NCBI RefSeq assembly: GCF_016921195.1 | Contig: NZ_JAFGYF010000008.1 | Location: forward strand, 1-64,000 | DNA from: Cellulosimicrobium cellulans | Lineage (GTDB): Bacteria; Actinomycetota; Actinomycetes; Actinomycetales; Cellulomonadaceae | Reading direction: 5' to 3' | DNA length: 64,000 nucleotides | Part shown: positions 31,668-40,908 of the stretch, piece after piece | Layout of the letters: every line of letters starts with the position of its first letter | Position numbering within the stretch: position 1 is the stretch's first letter | Notes under the pieces: generated by a model | Seen by the model: only the letters and a program-made list of their open reading frames with translations | Told to the model about the DNA's origin: nothing | Database searches by the model: none | Translations under genes and position numbers: made by a program

Positions 31668-34600
31668 ATGAAGCACCGTTCTCTACCCGTGTCGCTGACC
31701 GCTGCCGCCGCGAGCCTCGCCGTCGTCGCCGCGGCCGCCGCGCCTGCTGTCGCGGACCCGCCGCCCGACCCCGGGGACTCCCTCGGCGTGCAGTCGGGCG
31801 CGTCCCTCGCCCCGACCGACAAGGTCGCCCCGTCCCTCGCGAAGGCGGCCGGCACCGTCACCGCGTTCGTCGAGCTCGACGCGCCGTCAGCCGTCGACCT
31901 CGCCGCGCAGGGCGCGACCCCGGACGAGGTCGAGGCCAACGCGCAGGAGGTCGCGCAGCTCGCGGACGACGTCGTCCCGCAGCAGGCGACCGCCCGCAGC
32001 GCCGGCGCGCGCGACCCGCAGCAGGTGTCGGTGACGAGCACGCTCGTCGCGGGAGTCGTCGTCACGGGCGACGCCGACCGCGTGCGCGACCTCGCGCGCG
32101 ACGCCTCGGTCCGCACGGTCTACCGGATCATCCCCAAGAAGCCCGCGAACAAGGGCACGGACGTGTTCACGCGTGCGCTCGAGACGTGGCAGAGCACCGG
32201 CCTCACCGGCGAGGGCGTGCGCATCGGCATCATCGACACGGGCATCGACTACACGCACAAGGCGTTCGGCGGCCCCGGCACGCAGGAGGCGTTCGACGAG
32301 GCCTACGGCGACCGTGGCACCGGCCCGGTCCCCGAGGGCACGTACGACGAGCTGAAGTTCCTCGGCGGGTACGACTTCGCCGGGTACGACTACGACGCGA
32401 GCGGCACCGTCCCCGGGACGACGCTCGTGCCCACGCCGGACGAGAACCCGATCGACTCGCTCGACTCGGTCGGCTCGGGCCACGGCTCGCACGTGGCCGG
32501 CACGACGGCGGCGTACGGCGTCACCGCGGACGGCGAGACGTTCGACGGGGACTACTCGACGCTGACGGACATCTCCGACTGGCAGGTCGGCCCGGGGTCC
32601 GCGCCCGAGGCGGGCCTGTACGCGCTCAAGGTGTTCGGCGACCTCGGCGGCTCGACGGGCGTCGTCGTGGACGCGCTCGAGTGGGCGGCCGACCCGAACG
32701 GCGACGGCGACCTGTCCGACCGCCTCGACATCGTCAACCTCTCCCTCGGCTCCGACGGCTCGCCCGCGGACGACCCGGAGAACCTCTTCATCGACCAGCT
32801 CTCGCGCCTGGGCACGCTGTCCGTCATCGCGTCGGGCAACGCGGGCGACGTGACCGACGTCGGCGGCTCGCCCGGGAACGCGCGGACCGCTCTCACGGTC
32901 GCGAACTCGGTCGGCGACACCCAGACGTTCGACGCGGTGCGCGTCGACGCGCCGGAGTCGCTCGCGGGCGAGTACCCCGCCCAGAACTCCCAGGACTACG
33001 CGGGCGGAACCGACGTCACCGCGCCGGTCGCGTTCCTCGGGGGCGACGTCGACGGCTGCGAGGCGTTCACGCCCGAGCAGGCGGCGGCCGTCGCGGGCAA
33101 GATCGCGTTCCTCTCCTGGGACGACAACGACGCGACGCGCGCGTGCGGCAGCGCCGCGCGGTTCAACAACGCGGAGGCCGCCGGTGCGGTCGGCGTGCTG
33201 CTCTCCTCCGAGCTCTCGTCGTTCGTCGCGGGCATCGCGGGCAACCCCGGCATCCCCGGCGCCCAGCTCACGGGCCCGAGCCACGACGCGCTGCGCCCGG
33301 CGATCGAGGCCGGCGAGGTGACGATGACGATCGGCCCGTCGTTCGCGCTGTCGTCCTTCGTCTCGATCCCGGAGATCGGCGACACGCTCAACAGCGGGTC
33401 GTCGCGCGGCGTCCACGGCTCTCTCGGCATCGCCAAGCCCGACGTCGCGGCGCCGGGCACGGGGATCGCGTCCGTCGCGTCCGGCCACCTGGACGGCGCG
33501 AGCATCAAGTCCGGTACGTCGATGGCCACCCCGCACGTCGCGGGCATCGCGGCGCTCGTCAAGGAGGCCCACCCCGGCTGGGCCCCGGCCGAGGTCAAGG
33601 CCTCGGTCATGAACACCGCGACGCACGACGTCTTCACCGGGCCGTCGGGCACCGGCACCGCCTACGGGCCCGAGCGCGTGGGCTCCGGACGCGTCGACGC
33701 CGTCGACGCCGTCGCGAACACGACGCTCGCCTACGCGTCGCAGGACTCCGACCAGGTGTCCGTGGCGTTCGGCGTCGTGCCGGTCGGCAAGGACACGGTC
33801 ACCGTGCGCAAGACCGTGACCGTGCAGAACACGGGCGACGCCCCGAAGACGTACGCGACGAGCTTCGCGCAGTCGAGCACCGCGGGCGGCGCGACGGTGT
33901 CCGTCGCCCCGGCGTCCGTCACCGTGCCGGCCGGGCAACGCACGGTCGTCACCGTGACGCTGACGGCGGACCCGGCGACGCTCGCCAAGGAGCTCGACCC
34001 GACGTCGTCGGACGACTCCGGCCTCGGCGTCCCGCGCGACTACGTGTCCTCGGTCAGCGGTCGCGTCGTGCTCACCCCGACCGACGGCGGCGCCGCGCTC
34101 CGCGTCCCGGTGCAGGCCTCGCCGAGGCTCGTGAGCGACCTGAAGGGCCAGGACGTCGCCTTCCCGGGCACGTCGACCACAGCGGACCTCGAGCTCGACG
34201 GCCGCGGGGTCGCGCAGGGCGGCTGGTTCTCGCTCGTCGCACCGTTCGAGCTCAAGACGACGAGCCCGCGTCTCGAGGCGGACGCGGCGGTCGGCGCCTC
34301 GGCGACGGCCATCGCGGCGGCCGACGTCCGCGCGGTCGGCTTCACGTCCACCGCGCCACAGGTCGCCGCGGACGGCGGCGACCCCGCGGACGGCGTCATC
34401 GGCATCGGTGTCGCGGTCGACGGCGAGTGGGCGAGCCTCGGCTCCGTCTCGATCCCGGCGGTCGAGGTGGACGTCGACTCCGACGGCACGGCCGACTTCG
34501 AGGTCGCGGCGATCAAGTACAACAGCGAGACCGACCTGACCCTCGCGGCGACGTTCACCCTCAAGGACTGGACGGCTCCCGACGGCACCGAGTACGAGGC

Positions 34601-35291
34601 CGGCGACAACGTCGACCTCCAGCCGATCAACTCGGTGTGGGGCGACGTCGACACGTCGGTGTTCGACAACAACGTCGTCGTCATCCCCGTGGGCATCGGC
34701 TCGCTCGGCATCGAGGAGGGCGACGTCCCGACCTTCCAGGTCCTCACGTACTCGCCGTACTCCCAGGCGGCCGACCAGCTCGTCGACGCGACGGAGACGT
34801 TCACGGGCGACCCGTACGACCCGGCCTACTGGTTCGACGGCGGCGACCAGCTCCTGTACGTGGGGGCCGACGACACGTCGATCCCCGTGCACCGCTCGCA
34901 GGCCGCGGTCGAGGCGGGCAGCGGCAAGCTCCTGCTGCTGCACCTGCACAACGCGACGACGACCAAGCGCTGGCAGACCGTGGACGTCACGACGTCCGCC
35001 GTCGTCGACGCGACGGTGACGGCGCAGGCGCGCTGCCTCGGCGGCAAGGCCCACGTCGCGGTCCGCGTGCTCAACGAGTCGGGCGCGACGGCCGACGTCG
35101 TGGTGACCACGCCGTACGGCGAGAAGACGTTCCCGAACGTCAAGGACGGCAAGAACGCGTACCAGTCGTTCTCGTCGCGCTCCGCGTCGTTCGACGCCGG
35201 CTCCGTGACCGCGACCCTCACCGCCGAGATCGACGGCGAGGAGGTCACGACGACCTACGACGCCGACTACGAGGCGCTGAGCTGCTCGTAG
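31668..35291 (+). CDS. large secreted S8 (subtilisin-like) serine peptidase
   Basis: 1207 residues from ATG 31668, preferred over GTG 31662 because GGGGAG lies 10 nt before it. Signal peptide (LPVSLTAAAASLAVVAAAAA) and I9-like propeptide come first. Catalytic residues: D in GIIDTGIDYTHKAFGG (about 188), H in GSGHGSHVAGTTAAYG (about 271), S in SIKSGTSMATPHVAGIAALV (about 616). A PA-type insert (about 430-560) precedes the serine, and an Fn3-like domain and about 400 beta-rich residues follow. No sortase motif or membrane anchor is seen at the C-terminus (ending EALSCS), so the enzyme should be released. It is of the C5a-peptidase/vpr-like size class. A strong terminator follows. Confidence 0.92.
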   Translation: MKHRSLPVSLTAAAASLAVVAAAAAPAVADPPPDPGDSLGVQSGASLAPTDKVAPSLAKAAGTVTAFVELDAPSAVDLAAQGATPDEVEANAQEVAQLADDVVPQQATARSAGARDPQQVSVTSTLVAGVVVTGDADRVRDLARDASVRTVYRIIPKKPANKGTDVFTRALETWQSTGLTGEGVRIGIIDTGIDYTHKAFGGPGTQEAFDEAYGDRGTGPVPEGTYDELKFLGGYDFAGYDYDASGTVPGTTLVPTPDENPIDSLDSVGSGHGSHVAGTTAAYGVTADGETFDGDYSTLTDISDWQVGPGSAPEAGLYALKVFGDLGGSTGVVVDALEWAADPNGDGDLSDRLDIVNLSLGSDGSPADDPENLFIDQLSRLGTLSVIASGNAGDVTDVGGSPGNARTALTVANSVGDTQTFDAVRVDAPESLAGEYPAQNSQDYAGGTDVTAPVAFLGGDVDGCEAFTPEQAAAVAGKIAFLSWDDNDATRACGSAARFNNAEAAGAVGVLLSSELSSFVAGIAGNPGIPGAQLTGPSHDALRPAIEAGEVTMTIGPSFALSSFVSIPEIGDTLNSGSSRGVHGSLGIAKPDVAAPGTGIASVASGHLDGASIKSGTSMATPHVAGIAALVKEAHPGWAPAEVKASVMNTATHDVFTGPSGTGTAYGPERVGSGRVDAVDAVANTTLAYASQDSDQVSVAFGVVPVGKDTVTVRKTVTVQNTGDAPKTYATSFAQSSTAGGATVSVAPASVTVPAGQRTVVTVTLTADPATLAKELDPTSSDDSGLGVPRDYVSSVSGRVVLTPTDGGAALRVPVQASPRLVSDLKGQDVAFPGTSTTADLELDGRGVAQGGWFSLVAPFELKTTSPRLEADAAVGASATAIAAADVRAVGFTSTAPQVAADGGDPADGVIGIGVAVDGEWASLGSVSIPAVEVDVDSDGTADFEVAAIKYNSETDLTLAATFTLKDWTAPDGTEYEAGDNVDLQPINSVWGDVDTSVFDNNVVVIPVGIGSLGIEEGDVPTFQVLTYSPYSQAADQLVDATETFTGDPYDPAYWFDGGDQLLYVGADDTSIPVHRSQAAVEAGSGKLLLLHLHNATTTKRWQTVDVTTSAVVDATVTAQARCLGGKAHVAVRVLNESGATADVVVTTPYGEKTFPNVKDGKNAYQSFSSRSASFDAGSVTATLTAEIDGEEVTTTYDADYEALSCS

Positions 35292-35309
35292 CCGCGCGCC
35301 GTGCCGCGC

Positions 35310-35341
35310 GAGGGCCGTCACCCGTCCGGGTGGCGGCCCTC
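35310..35341 (+). terminator. hairpin terminator after the S8 peptidase gene
   Basis: GAGGGCCG (35310-35317), CACCCG/CGGGTG inner stem and CGGCCCTC (35334-35341), with a 2-nt loop; near-perfect 15-bp stem 19 bp after the stop codon. No U-tract. Confidence 0.8.
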
Positions 35342-35394
35342 GCCGCGTCCGGGGTCGTGCAGCCTCGACGGGCGCCGGCGGATACGCTCGCGGC

Positions 35395-36081
35395 GTGAGC
35401 GACTTCCCCACCCCTGACACGTTCTTCGCGCTGCGCCCCGGCCCCGCCGCGGGGACCGGCGCCGCCGACGGCCCGGACCTCCACCTGACCGTGCACGACC
35501 TGGGCGACCTCGTGCTCCCGAGCGGGCGGCTCGAGGCGTCCGACCCGTTCGCGCGGCTCGGCGACGGTCTCGTCGTGCGCGTCGAGCCCGGCCGCTACCC
35601 CGTGCGCGTCACGGTCGCCGACGTCTCGGACGAGCAGGACGGCTCGCACCTGCGCGAGGCGTACCTGAGCGTCGTGCTCGCCGAGGGCGAGGTCGCCGTC
35701 GTCGAGCCCGTCGTCCCCGAGGGCGCCGACGTCCCGCCCGAGGCCGGCACCGCCTACGGCGTGCCCGTCGACGCGGGGACGGTCGCGTTCGCGGACGCCG
35801 ACGCCGTCGCACGCCTCATGCCCGAGGGCGACTGGTACGAGGAGGTGTTCGACGACGGCACGGACACGAGCTGGTTCTCGCTCATGGACTCCGCCGAGCA
35901 CCTGTTCGAGGGTGTCGCGAACATCGAGCTCCCCGGCGCACCGGACGGCGAGAACGTCGTGCTCGCCCACTCGGGGTGGGGCGACGGCTTCTACCCGCTC
36001 GTGCGGACCGTCGCGGCCGACGGCACCGTTCTCGGCCTGCACCTCGACCTCCTCGTCGCCCTCCCGGACGACGAGGACTAG
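35395..36081 (+). CDS. DUF4241 family protein
   Basis: 228 residues from GTG 35395. LHLTVHDLGDLVLPSGRLEASDPF, then VRVEPGRYPVRVTVADVS, REAYLSVVLAEGEV, GTVAFADADAV and a C-terminal HSGWGDGFYPLVRTVAADG are the DUF4241 pattern. The family is uncharacterised; some members accompany contact-dependent toxins as immunity proteins, but no toxin is seen here. TACGCT at 35383-35388 ends 6 nt before the start, so the mRNA is probably leaderless. A 21-bp repeat array begins 34 bp after the stop. Confidence 0.82.
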   Translation: MSDFPTPDTFFALRPGPAAGTGAADGPDLHLTVHDLGDLVLPSGRLEASDPFARLGDGLVVRVEPGRYPVRVTVADVSDEQDGSHLREAYLSVVLAEGEVAVVEPVVPEGADVPPEAGTAYGVPVDAGTVAFADADAVARLMPEGDWYEEVFDDGTDTSWFSLMDSAEHLFEGVANIELPGAPDGENVVLAHSGWGDGFYPLVRTVAADGTVLGLHLDLLVALPDDED

Positions 36082-36114
36082 GCGCGCCACGGACCCCCAC
36101 CCGCCCCTCCGCCG

Positions 36115-36256
36115 GGGTAGAACCCGGTCACGCGAGATAGAACCCCGGTCACCCGAGACAGAACCGTGGTCACGCGAGATAGAACCGTGGTCACGCGAGA
36201 TAGAACCGTGGTCACGCGAGATAAGACCGTGGTTTCGTGAGGTAGAACCGTGGTCA
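36115..36256 (+). repeat. array C: about seven 21-bp units, forward orientation
   Basis: Regular 21-bp units with core GATAGAACCGTGGTCACGCG from 36115 to 36256. The first two carry CCCGG or CCCCGG in place of CCGTGG, the sixth has an extra A (GATAAGACCGTGG), and the last reverts to GAGGTAGAACCGTGG. It pairs with the reversed array D (36570-36674). Confidence 0.9.
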
Positions 36257-36436
36257 TGCCCGACGACGGTGGGTCGCCTGCCGAGGCGAGGTCACGACGT
36301 CCCACCCGCGCCACCGCACGGTGACGGACCTGAGCACGCCGTCACGGACCGCCGACAACCCGGAACCGTCCACGACTCCGTACTCAGCGCTCGGCGAGCC
36401 TGCCCGGGCGAGCACCGACCAGGGTGAGACGACGCA
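36257..36436. other. spacer between array C and the hairpin element
   Basis: 180 bp with no supported gene. A 22-codon reading frame from ATG 36256 has no ribosome site and starts inside the repeat. Confidence 0.3.
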
Positions 36437-36540
36437 GGGCGGGGTGGGTGGTGGTGCCGCGTCGTGGTCGGGCCTGGCGGGAGCGACGCGAGGAACGAGC
36501 GGCGCGGATGGTAGACGCGGCACCACCACCCACCCCGCCC
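36437..36540. repeat. long-stem hairpin element, copy 2
   Basis: Perfect 27-bp arms at 36437-36463 and 36514-36540 (GGGCGGGGTGGG at the outer left, GCCGCGTC at the inner left) enclose 50 nt. The loop holds GGGCCTGGCGGGAGC and GAGGAACGAGCGGCG, shared with the copy at 60650-60740. The homology continues about 30 nt beyond the right arm (GCCGTCGAGCAC) into array D. Confidence 0.85.
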
Positions 36541-36569
36541 ACCCAGAGCAACCACGCGCCGTCGAGCAC

Positions 36570-36674
36570 GAGAACCACGGTTCTACCTCGCGCAACCACG
36601 GTTCTACCTCGCGCAACCACGGTTCTACCTCACGCGACCACGGTTCTACCTCGCGCGACCACGGTTCTACCTCG
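36570..36674 (-). repeat. array D: five reversed 21-bp units
   Basis: Five reverse-orientation units (ACCACGGTTCTACCTCGCGC type), nearly identical to one another, ending 7 bp from the stop codon of the eboF-like gene at 36681. Read on the minus strand they match the CCGTGG subtype of array C. Confidence 0.9.
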
Positions 36675-36680
36675 GCGGCG

Positions 36681-38099
36681 TCAGACGCGGGCGCCGAGGC
36701 CCTGGAGCTCGAGCACGAGGCCCTTGATCGCCGCCGCCGGGATCTGCCCGCTCCCGCTCTCCACGACGCCCGCGACGGACGCCGGCACCTCCGCGTCGGA
36801 GCACAGCACGAGCGGGGTGTCGGCCGAGGAGTCGGGCAGCCGGCCGTGCGAGCCCTTCACGTACGACGCGTCGAGCGGGACGGTGCTCATGGCGTACCGC
36901 AGCCCGACCTTCTTCTTCACGAGGTTGAGGCCCGCCTTCGCCTTCGCCAGCCTGTCCGCGGGGTCGAAGAACAGCTCGGCGGGGTCGTAGCCGGGCTTGC
37001 GGTGGATGTCGACGCCGCGCGCGTACTCGGGCGCGCGCGCGTCGTCGAGCCAGAAGTAGTACGTGAACCACGCGCCCGGCTCCGCGACGACGACGAGGTC
37101 GCCGGAGCGCTCGTGGTCGAGCCCGTACCGGGCCTGCGCCTCGCGGTCGAGGACCTCGTCGACCCCCGGCACGCCGCGCAGCAGGTCGGTGACGCGCCGC
37201 TGGAGCGCGGGGTCGTGCTGGTCGCCCAGGTAGACGTGCGCGACCTGGTGGTCCGCGACGGCGAACGCGCGCGACGTCCACGGGTCGAGCTGCTCCTTGC
37301 CGTCCTGCACGTAGACCTCGAGCAGGCCCTCGCGGCGCAGGATGCGGTTGAGGTGCACGGGCCGGTCGGCGTCCGCGATGCCGTACTCGGAGACCACGAG
37401 GACGGTCACACCCTGGTTCGCGGCGTCGTCGAGCAGCGGCGCGAGGGTCGCGTCGAGCTCCGCCGCGGCGGCGTCGGCCTGCGGGGACGTGGGCCCGAAC
37501 CGCTGGAGGTCGTAGTCGAGGTGCGGGACGTACGCCATGGTGAGGTCCGGCGCGTGCGTGCGCAGCACGTGCCGCGTCGCGTCGACGATCCACCGCGAGG
37601 ACGAGATGTCCGCCGTCGGGCCCCAGTACGTGAACAGGGGGAACTCGCCGAACCGTCCGACGAGGTCGTCGTGCAGCGCCGGGGGGCGCACGTACGCGTC
37701 CGGGGACTTGCGGCCGTCCGCGTGGTAGATCGGGCGCGGCGTGACGGTGACGTCGGTCGTCATGCCCATGGCGTACCACCAGCAGACGTTCGCCGACGAG
37801 TACTCGCGGCGCGCCCGGCGCGCGGCCTCCCACAGCTTCTCGCCCTCGACGAGCCGGGCGTGCTGCCGCCACAGGTACACGTCGCCGAGCTCGCGGAAGT
37901 ACCAGCCGTTCCCGACGATCCCGTGCTGGGACGGGCTGAGCCCGGTCGTCATCGTGGCCTGGACGCTGCACGTCACCGCGGGCAGGACCGTCGCGAGCTC
38001 GGACTGCCAGCCGCTCGCGGCGAGCTGGCGCAGGCGCGGCATGTGCGCGAGCGCGGTCGAGGTGAGCCCGACGACGTCGAGCAGCAGCACGGGCTTCAT
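36681..38099 (-). CDS. eboF: EboF-like type I phosphodiesterase/nucleotide pyrophosphatase
   Basis: 472 residues from ATG 38099. MKPVLLLDVVGLTSTALAHM holds the first metal-binding aspartate; AVTCSVQATMTTGLSPSQHG carries the nucleophile threonine of type I phosphodiesterases; DLTMAYVPHLDYDLQRFGP and VSEYGIADADRPVHLN carry the remaining metal ligands. It is thus an alkaline-phosphatase-fold hydrolase of phosphate mono- or diesters. It is the last gene of a seven-gene ebo-type operon and overlaps eboE by 4 nt. No signal peptide is present, so it acts in the cytoplasm. Substrate unknown. Confidence 0.85.
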   Translation of the reverse strand: MKPVLLLDVVGLTSTALAHMPRLRQLAASGWQSELATVLPAVTCSVQATMTTGLSPSQHGIVGNGWYFRELGDVYLWRQHARLVEGEKLWEAARRARREYSSANVCWWYAMGMTTDVTVTPRPIYHADGRKSPDAYVRPPALHDDLVGRFGEFPLFTYWGPTADISSSRWIVDATRHVLRTHAPDLTMAYVPHLDYDLQRFGPTSPQADAAAAELDATLAPLLDDAANQGVTVLVVSEYGIADADRPVHLNRILRREGLLEVYVQDGKEQLDPWTSRAFAVADHQVAHVYLGDQHDPALQRRVTDLLRGVPGVDEVLDREAQARYGLDHERSGDLVVVAEPGAWFTYYFWLDDARAPEYARGVDIHRKPGYDPAELFFDPADRLAKAKAGLNLVKKKVGLRYAMSTVPLDASYVKGSHGRLPDSSADTPLVLCSDAEVPASVAGVVESGSGQIPAAAIKGLVLELQGLGARV

Positions 38100-39313
38100 G
38101 CGGTCCTCCGGGTGGTGAGGTCGGTGTCGGCGGTCAGGTGGGTCGTGGCCCAGCGGAGCTCGGCCGCGATGCCTGCGACGAGCGAGTCGGTCGCCGCGCC
38201 CTCCGGGAGCACCGACCACGTGTACGTCTCGACGTCGAGGTGCGCCTCGTCGCCGTGCGGGGCCGCCCGGACGGCGTCGACCGCGTCGCGCAGGACGTCG
38301 GTCGTCGCCGCGAGCGGCGCGGCGGGCTCGTGGTGCAGCGGCACGTGGAAGTGCACGCGCCACGGCCCGTCCCCCGGCAGCGCGTGCCCGACGGCGTCCC
38401 CCGCGCCGGGCTCGGGCGCGTCGCCGAGCGCGTCGGGGAGGTCGTCGGCCGCGAGCACGTCGCCCGCCGCCGTGAGCTCGCGGACCTGGTGGATGTAGCG
38501 CTTCTCGGCGAACGCGCCGACGGCCGCGCGCGCGGCCGGGTCGGACGGGTCGGCGACGTGGAGCGCCGCCGACGCCTGCACCTTGACCACGCGCAGCCCG
38601 GCGTCGGTGATCCGGCGCACCGTGGCGGCCGTCCCCGCGCGCCGGTCCGCGAAGGACACCGCGAGGTGGCACGTGTCGAGGCAGACCCCGACGTGCTCGG
38701 GGTCGATGCGGGTCTCCTCGTGGACCGCGGGTCCGGTGCGCGCCGCGAGCCAGGCCACCACGTCGTCCACCGTGTCCAGCACGCAGCCGGGCTCCGGCTC
38801 GACCGCGACGCGCACGACCTTGCCCGTCCGCTCGCGCAGGTCGCGCAGCCCCGCGCCCAGCGCCACGAACGCGCGCGTCGCCGCGTCGTCGTCCGCCGCG
38901 GACCACGGCTCGCGCCACGCGAGCGGGAGCGTCGAGATCGAGCCCGTCACGCCGTCGGGCAGGAGGTCGGCGAGGACCTCGGCGCACTCGAGCGTGTACG
39001 CGAGCCGCTCGGGCTGCGCCCACGTGGGCGTGTAGACGTCGAGCTTGACGACGTCCGCGTGGAAACCTCCGAACGGGAACGCGTTGAGCGTGTGGACCTG
39101 GAGCCCCTGCTCGTCGAGGACGGCGCGCAGCCACGCGCGGTCCGCCGGCGACGCCGCGAGCCGGTGCGCGAGCGTCGCGGGCATCCAGAGGCCGACCCCG
39201 AGGACGTCGAGCCCCGCGGCCTCGCGGACGGGGCCCGCGTACGTCACGAGCTGCTCGACGACCCCGTCGAGGTCCTCGGCGGGGTGGACGTTGGTGCAGT
39301 ACGACAACAGCAC
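38096..39313 (-). CDS. eboE: EboE-like TIM-barrel protein (metabolite traffic protein EboE)
   Basis: 405 residues. MLLSYCTNVHPAEDLDGVVEQL and LDVLGVGLWMPATLAHRLAAS are characteristic of EboE. NAFPFGGFHADVVKLDVYTPTW, VAVEPEPGCVLDTVDDVVAW and EHVGVCLDTCHLAVSFA show a xylose-isomerase/AP-endonuclease-type barrel with metal-binding E and D/H residues. In cyanobacteria the ebo operon is needed for export of the scytonemin monomer; the biochemical role of EboE is not established. It overlaps eboF and follows eboB after 12 bp. Confidence 0.87.
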   Translation of the reverse strand: MLLSYCTNVHPAEDLDGVVEQLVTYAGPVREAAGLDVLGVGLWMPATLAHRLAASPADRAWLRAVLDEQGLQVHTLNAFPFGGFHADVVKLDVYTPTWAQPERLAYTLECAEVLADLLPDGVTGSISTLPLAWREPWSAADDDAATRAFVALGAGLRDLRERTGKVVRVAVEPEPGCVLDTVDDVVAWLAARTGPAVHEETRIDPEHVGVCLDTCHLAVSFADRRAGTAATVRRITDAGLRVVKVQASAALHVADPSDPAARAAVGAFAEKRYIHQVRELTAAGDVLAADDLPDALGDAPEPGAGDAVGHALPGDGPWRVHFHVPLHHEPAAPLAATTDVLRDAVDAVRAAPHGDEAHLDVETYTWSVLPEGAATDSLVAGIAAELRWATTHLTADTDLTTRRTA

Positions 39314-39325
39314 GGTGGTGCCGCC

Positions 39326-40204
39326 CTACGCCCGCACGCCGCGCAGCACGGACGAGCCCTCGAACTCGACGCCGGGCGTCGGCAGGTCGCCCTCGACGAA
39401 GCCCGGCACCGGGTCGAGCACGAGGTTGCCGGACTGCCCGTAGAACTCGACCGGGTTGCGCCACAGCACCTTGTCGACGTCGTCCTCGGTGAACCCGGCC
39501 GCGAGCATCGCGCGACCGGTCTTGAGCGTCTTGAGCGGGTCGGACCGCCCCCAGTCCGCGGCGGAGTTGACGATCATCCGGTCGGTGCCGTGCTCCTGCA
39601 GGATCGCGACCATGCGGTCCTCGTCCATCTTGGTGTCCGGGTAGATCGAGAACCCGGCCCACGCGCCCGCGTCGAGCACGAGCGCCACGTTCGTCTCGTT
39701 GAGGTGGTCGACGAGCACGTGCTCGGACGGCACCCCGGACTCGCGCACGACGTCGAGCGTCCGGCGCGTGCCCGCGAGCTTGTCGCGGTGCGGCGTGTGG
39801 ACGAGGACCGGCAGGTCGACGTCGCGCGCCATCTGGAGCTGGCGGGAGAACACCTCGTCCTCCTCGGGCGTCATCGAGTCGTACCCGACCTCGCCGACGG
39901 CCACGACGCCGTCCTTGAGCAGGTAGCGCGGGATCTCGTCGAGCACCTCGCGGCAGCGCGGGTCGTTCGCCTCCTTGGGGTTGAGGGCGATCGTCGCGTG
40001 GTGCCGGATGCCGAACTGCGCCGCCCGGAACCGCTCCCAGCCCAGGAGCGCGTCGAAGTAGTCGAGGAACGACCCCACGTTCGTGCGCGGCTGGCCGAGC
40101 CAGAACGCCGGCTCCACGAGCGCGCGCACGCCCGCCGCGTACAGCGCCTCGTAGTCGTCCGTCGTGCGGCTGGTCATGTGGATGTGGGGGTCGAAGATGC
40201 GCAT
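39326..40204 (-). CDS. eboB: EboB-like TatD-family metal-dependent hydrolase
   Basis: 292 residues. MRIFDPHIHMTSRTTDDYEAL has the HxH metal motif. VVAVGEVGYDSMTPEEDEVF (metal-bridging E), PVLVHTPHRDKLAGTRRTLD (H), EHVLVDHLNETNVALVLDAG (H) and MIVNSAADWGRSDPLKTLKT (the final D) complete the amidohydrolase site. TatD-like hydrolase of an unknown substrate. Its start codon shares one base with the eboA stop (TGATG at 40206-40202), so translation is coupled. Confidence 0.87.
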   Translation of the reverse strand: MRIFDPHIHMTSRTTDDYEALYAAGVRALVEPAFWLGQPRTNVGSFLDYFDALLGWERFRAAQFGIRHHATIALNPKEANDPRCREVLDEIPRYLLKDGVVAVGEVGYDSMTPEEDEVFSRQLQMARDVDLPVLVHTPHRDKLAGTRRTLDVVRESGVPSEHVLVDHLNETNVALVLDAGAWAGFSIYPDTKMDEDRMVAILQEHGTDRMIVNSAADWGRSDPLKTLKTGRAMLAAGFTEDDVDKVLWRNPVEFYGQSGNLVLDPVPGFVEGDLPTPGVEFEGSSVLRGVRA

Positions 40205-40908
40205 CAGGCGGTCCTCCCGGTGGTGACGTCAGGGGCGAGGCGGGCGACGTCGTCGGGCACGACGCGGCCGGCGGCGCGGCGCTCGGCGGCGAAGTCGCGC
40301 GCCATGCGGGCCAGCTCGTCGTCGGCGCGGTCGTCGAGGCCGGCGACGGCGTCGAGGCTCACGCCCATGAACACGAGCTTGAGCACGGCGTGCCGCCACG
40401 CGTGCGGGTCGAGGTGCGCGGCCGCGAACGGCCCGACCGCCGCGGCGACGAGGCTCTGGTCGTTGGTGCGCAGCGCGTCCGCGGCGAGGTCGCGCCCGAC
40501 GGCGACGACCGAGGCCGCGGAGTCACCCGCGAGCTCCCCGCGCTCGGTGAGCGCGTCGAGCCCCCGCAGGACGCCGCGCCGCTCGGCGGTGTCGCCGTGC
40601 TGGTACAGGTCGGCGAGGCGCGCGGCGAGCGCGGCGTCGGCGTCCGACCCGCGGCGCCCGACGGCCTCGGCCAGGGCGACCACGAGCGCGGCGCGCGCGC
40701 GGTCGTCGACGGTGCCGTGGACGACGCCGGCGGGGTCGGTCTCCGGACGGACCGGTGTGCGGCCGACCTTGCGACCTGCGAGCGCGAACGCGCGCGACAC
40801 GGCCGCGGGGTCCTGCTCGACGGCGGCGCGCGCCTCGGCGAGCCAGCGCTCGCCCTCGGTGGTCGCGCCGTCCTGGGCCGCGGGAGCGGCGGCGGCTGGC
40901 TCGGTCAT
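40204..40908 (-). CDS. eboA: EboA domain protein
   Basis: 234 residues from ATG 40908 behind AGGAGG. After a short Ala-rich start it is a single helical domain: RWLAEARAAVEQDPAAVSRAF, LGLDALTERGELAGDS-like core, DALRTNDQSLVAAAVGPFAA, HLDPHAWRHAVLKLVFMGVS, LDAVAGLDDRADDELARM. The EboA family is always found with other ebo genes; no catalytic residues are recognised, and a scaffolding role is assumed. Neighbours overlap on both sides. Confidence 0.85.
   Translation of the reverse strand: MTEPAAAAPAAQDGATTEGERWLAEARAAVEQDPAAVSRAFALAGRKVGRTPVRPETDPAGVVHGTVDDRARAALVVALAEAVGRRGSDADAALAARLADLYQHGDTAERRGVLRGLDALTERGELAGDSAASVVAVGRDLAADALRTNDQSLVAAAVGPFAAAHLDPHAWRHAVLKLVFMGVSLDAVAGLDDRADDELARMARDFAAERRAAGRVVPDDVARLAPDVTTGRTA

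Noticed and set aside
36115-36256. Coding repeat protein (E-V-E-P-W-S-R or R-D-H-G-S-T-S reading)
   Set aside because: Because 21 is divisible by three, every frame stays open; there is no start signal, and the arrays occur in both orientations between real genes.
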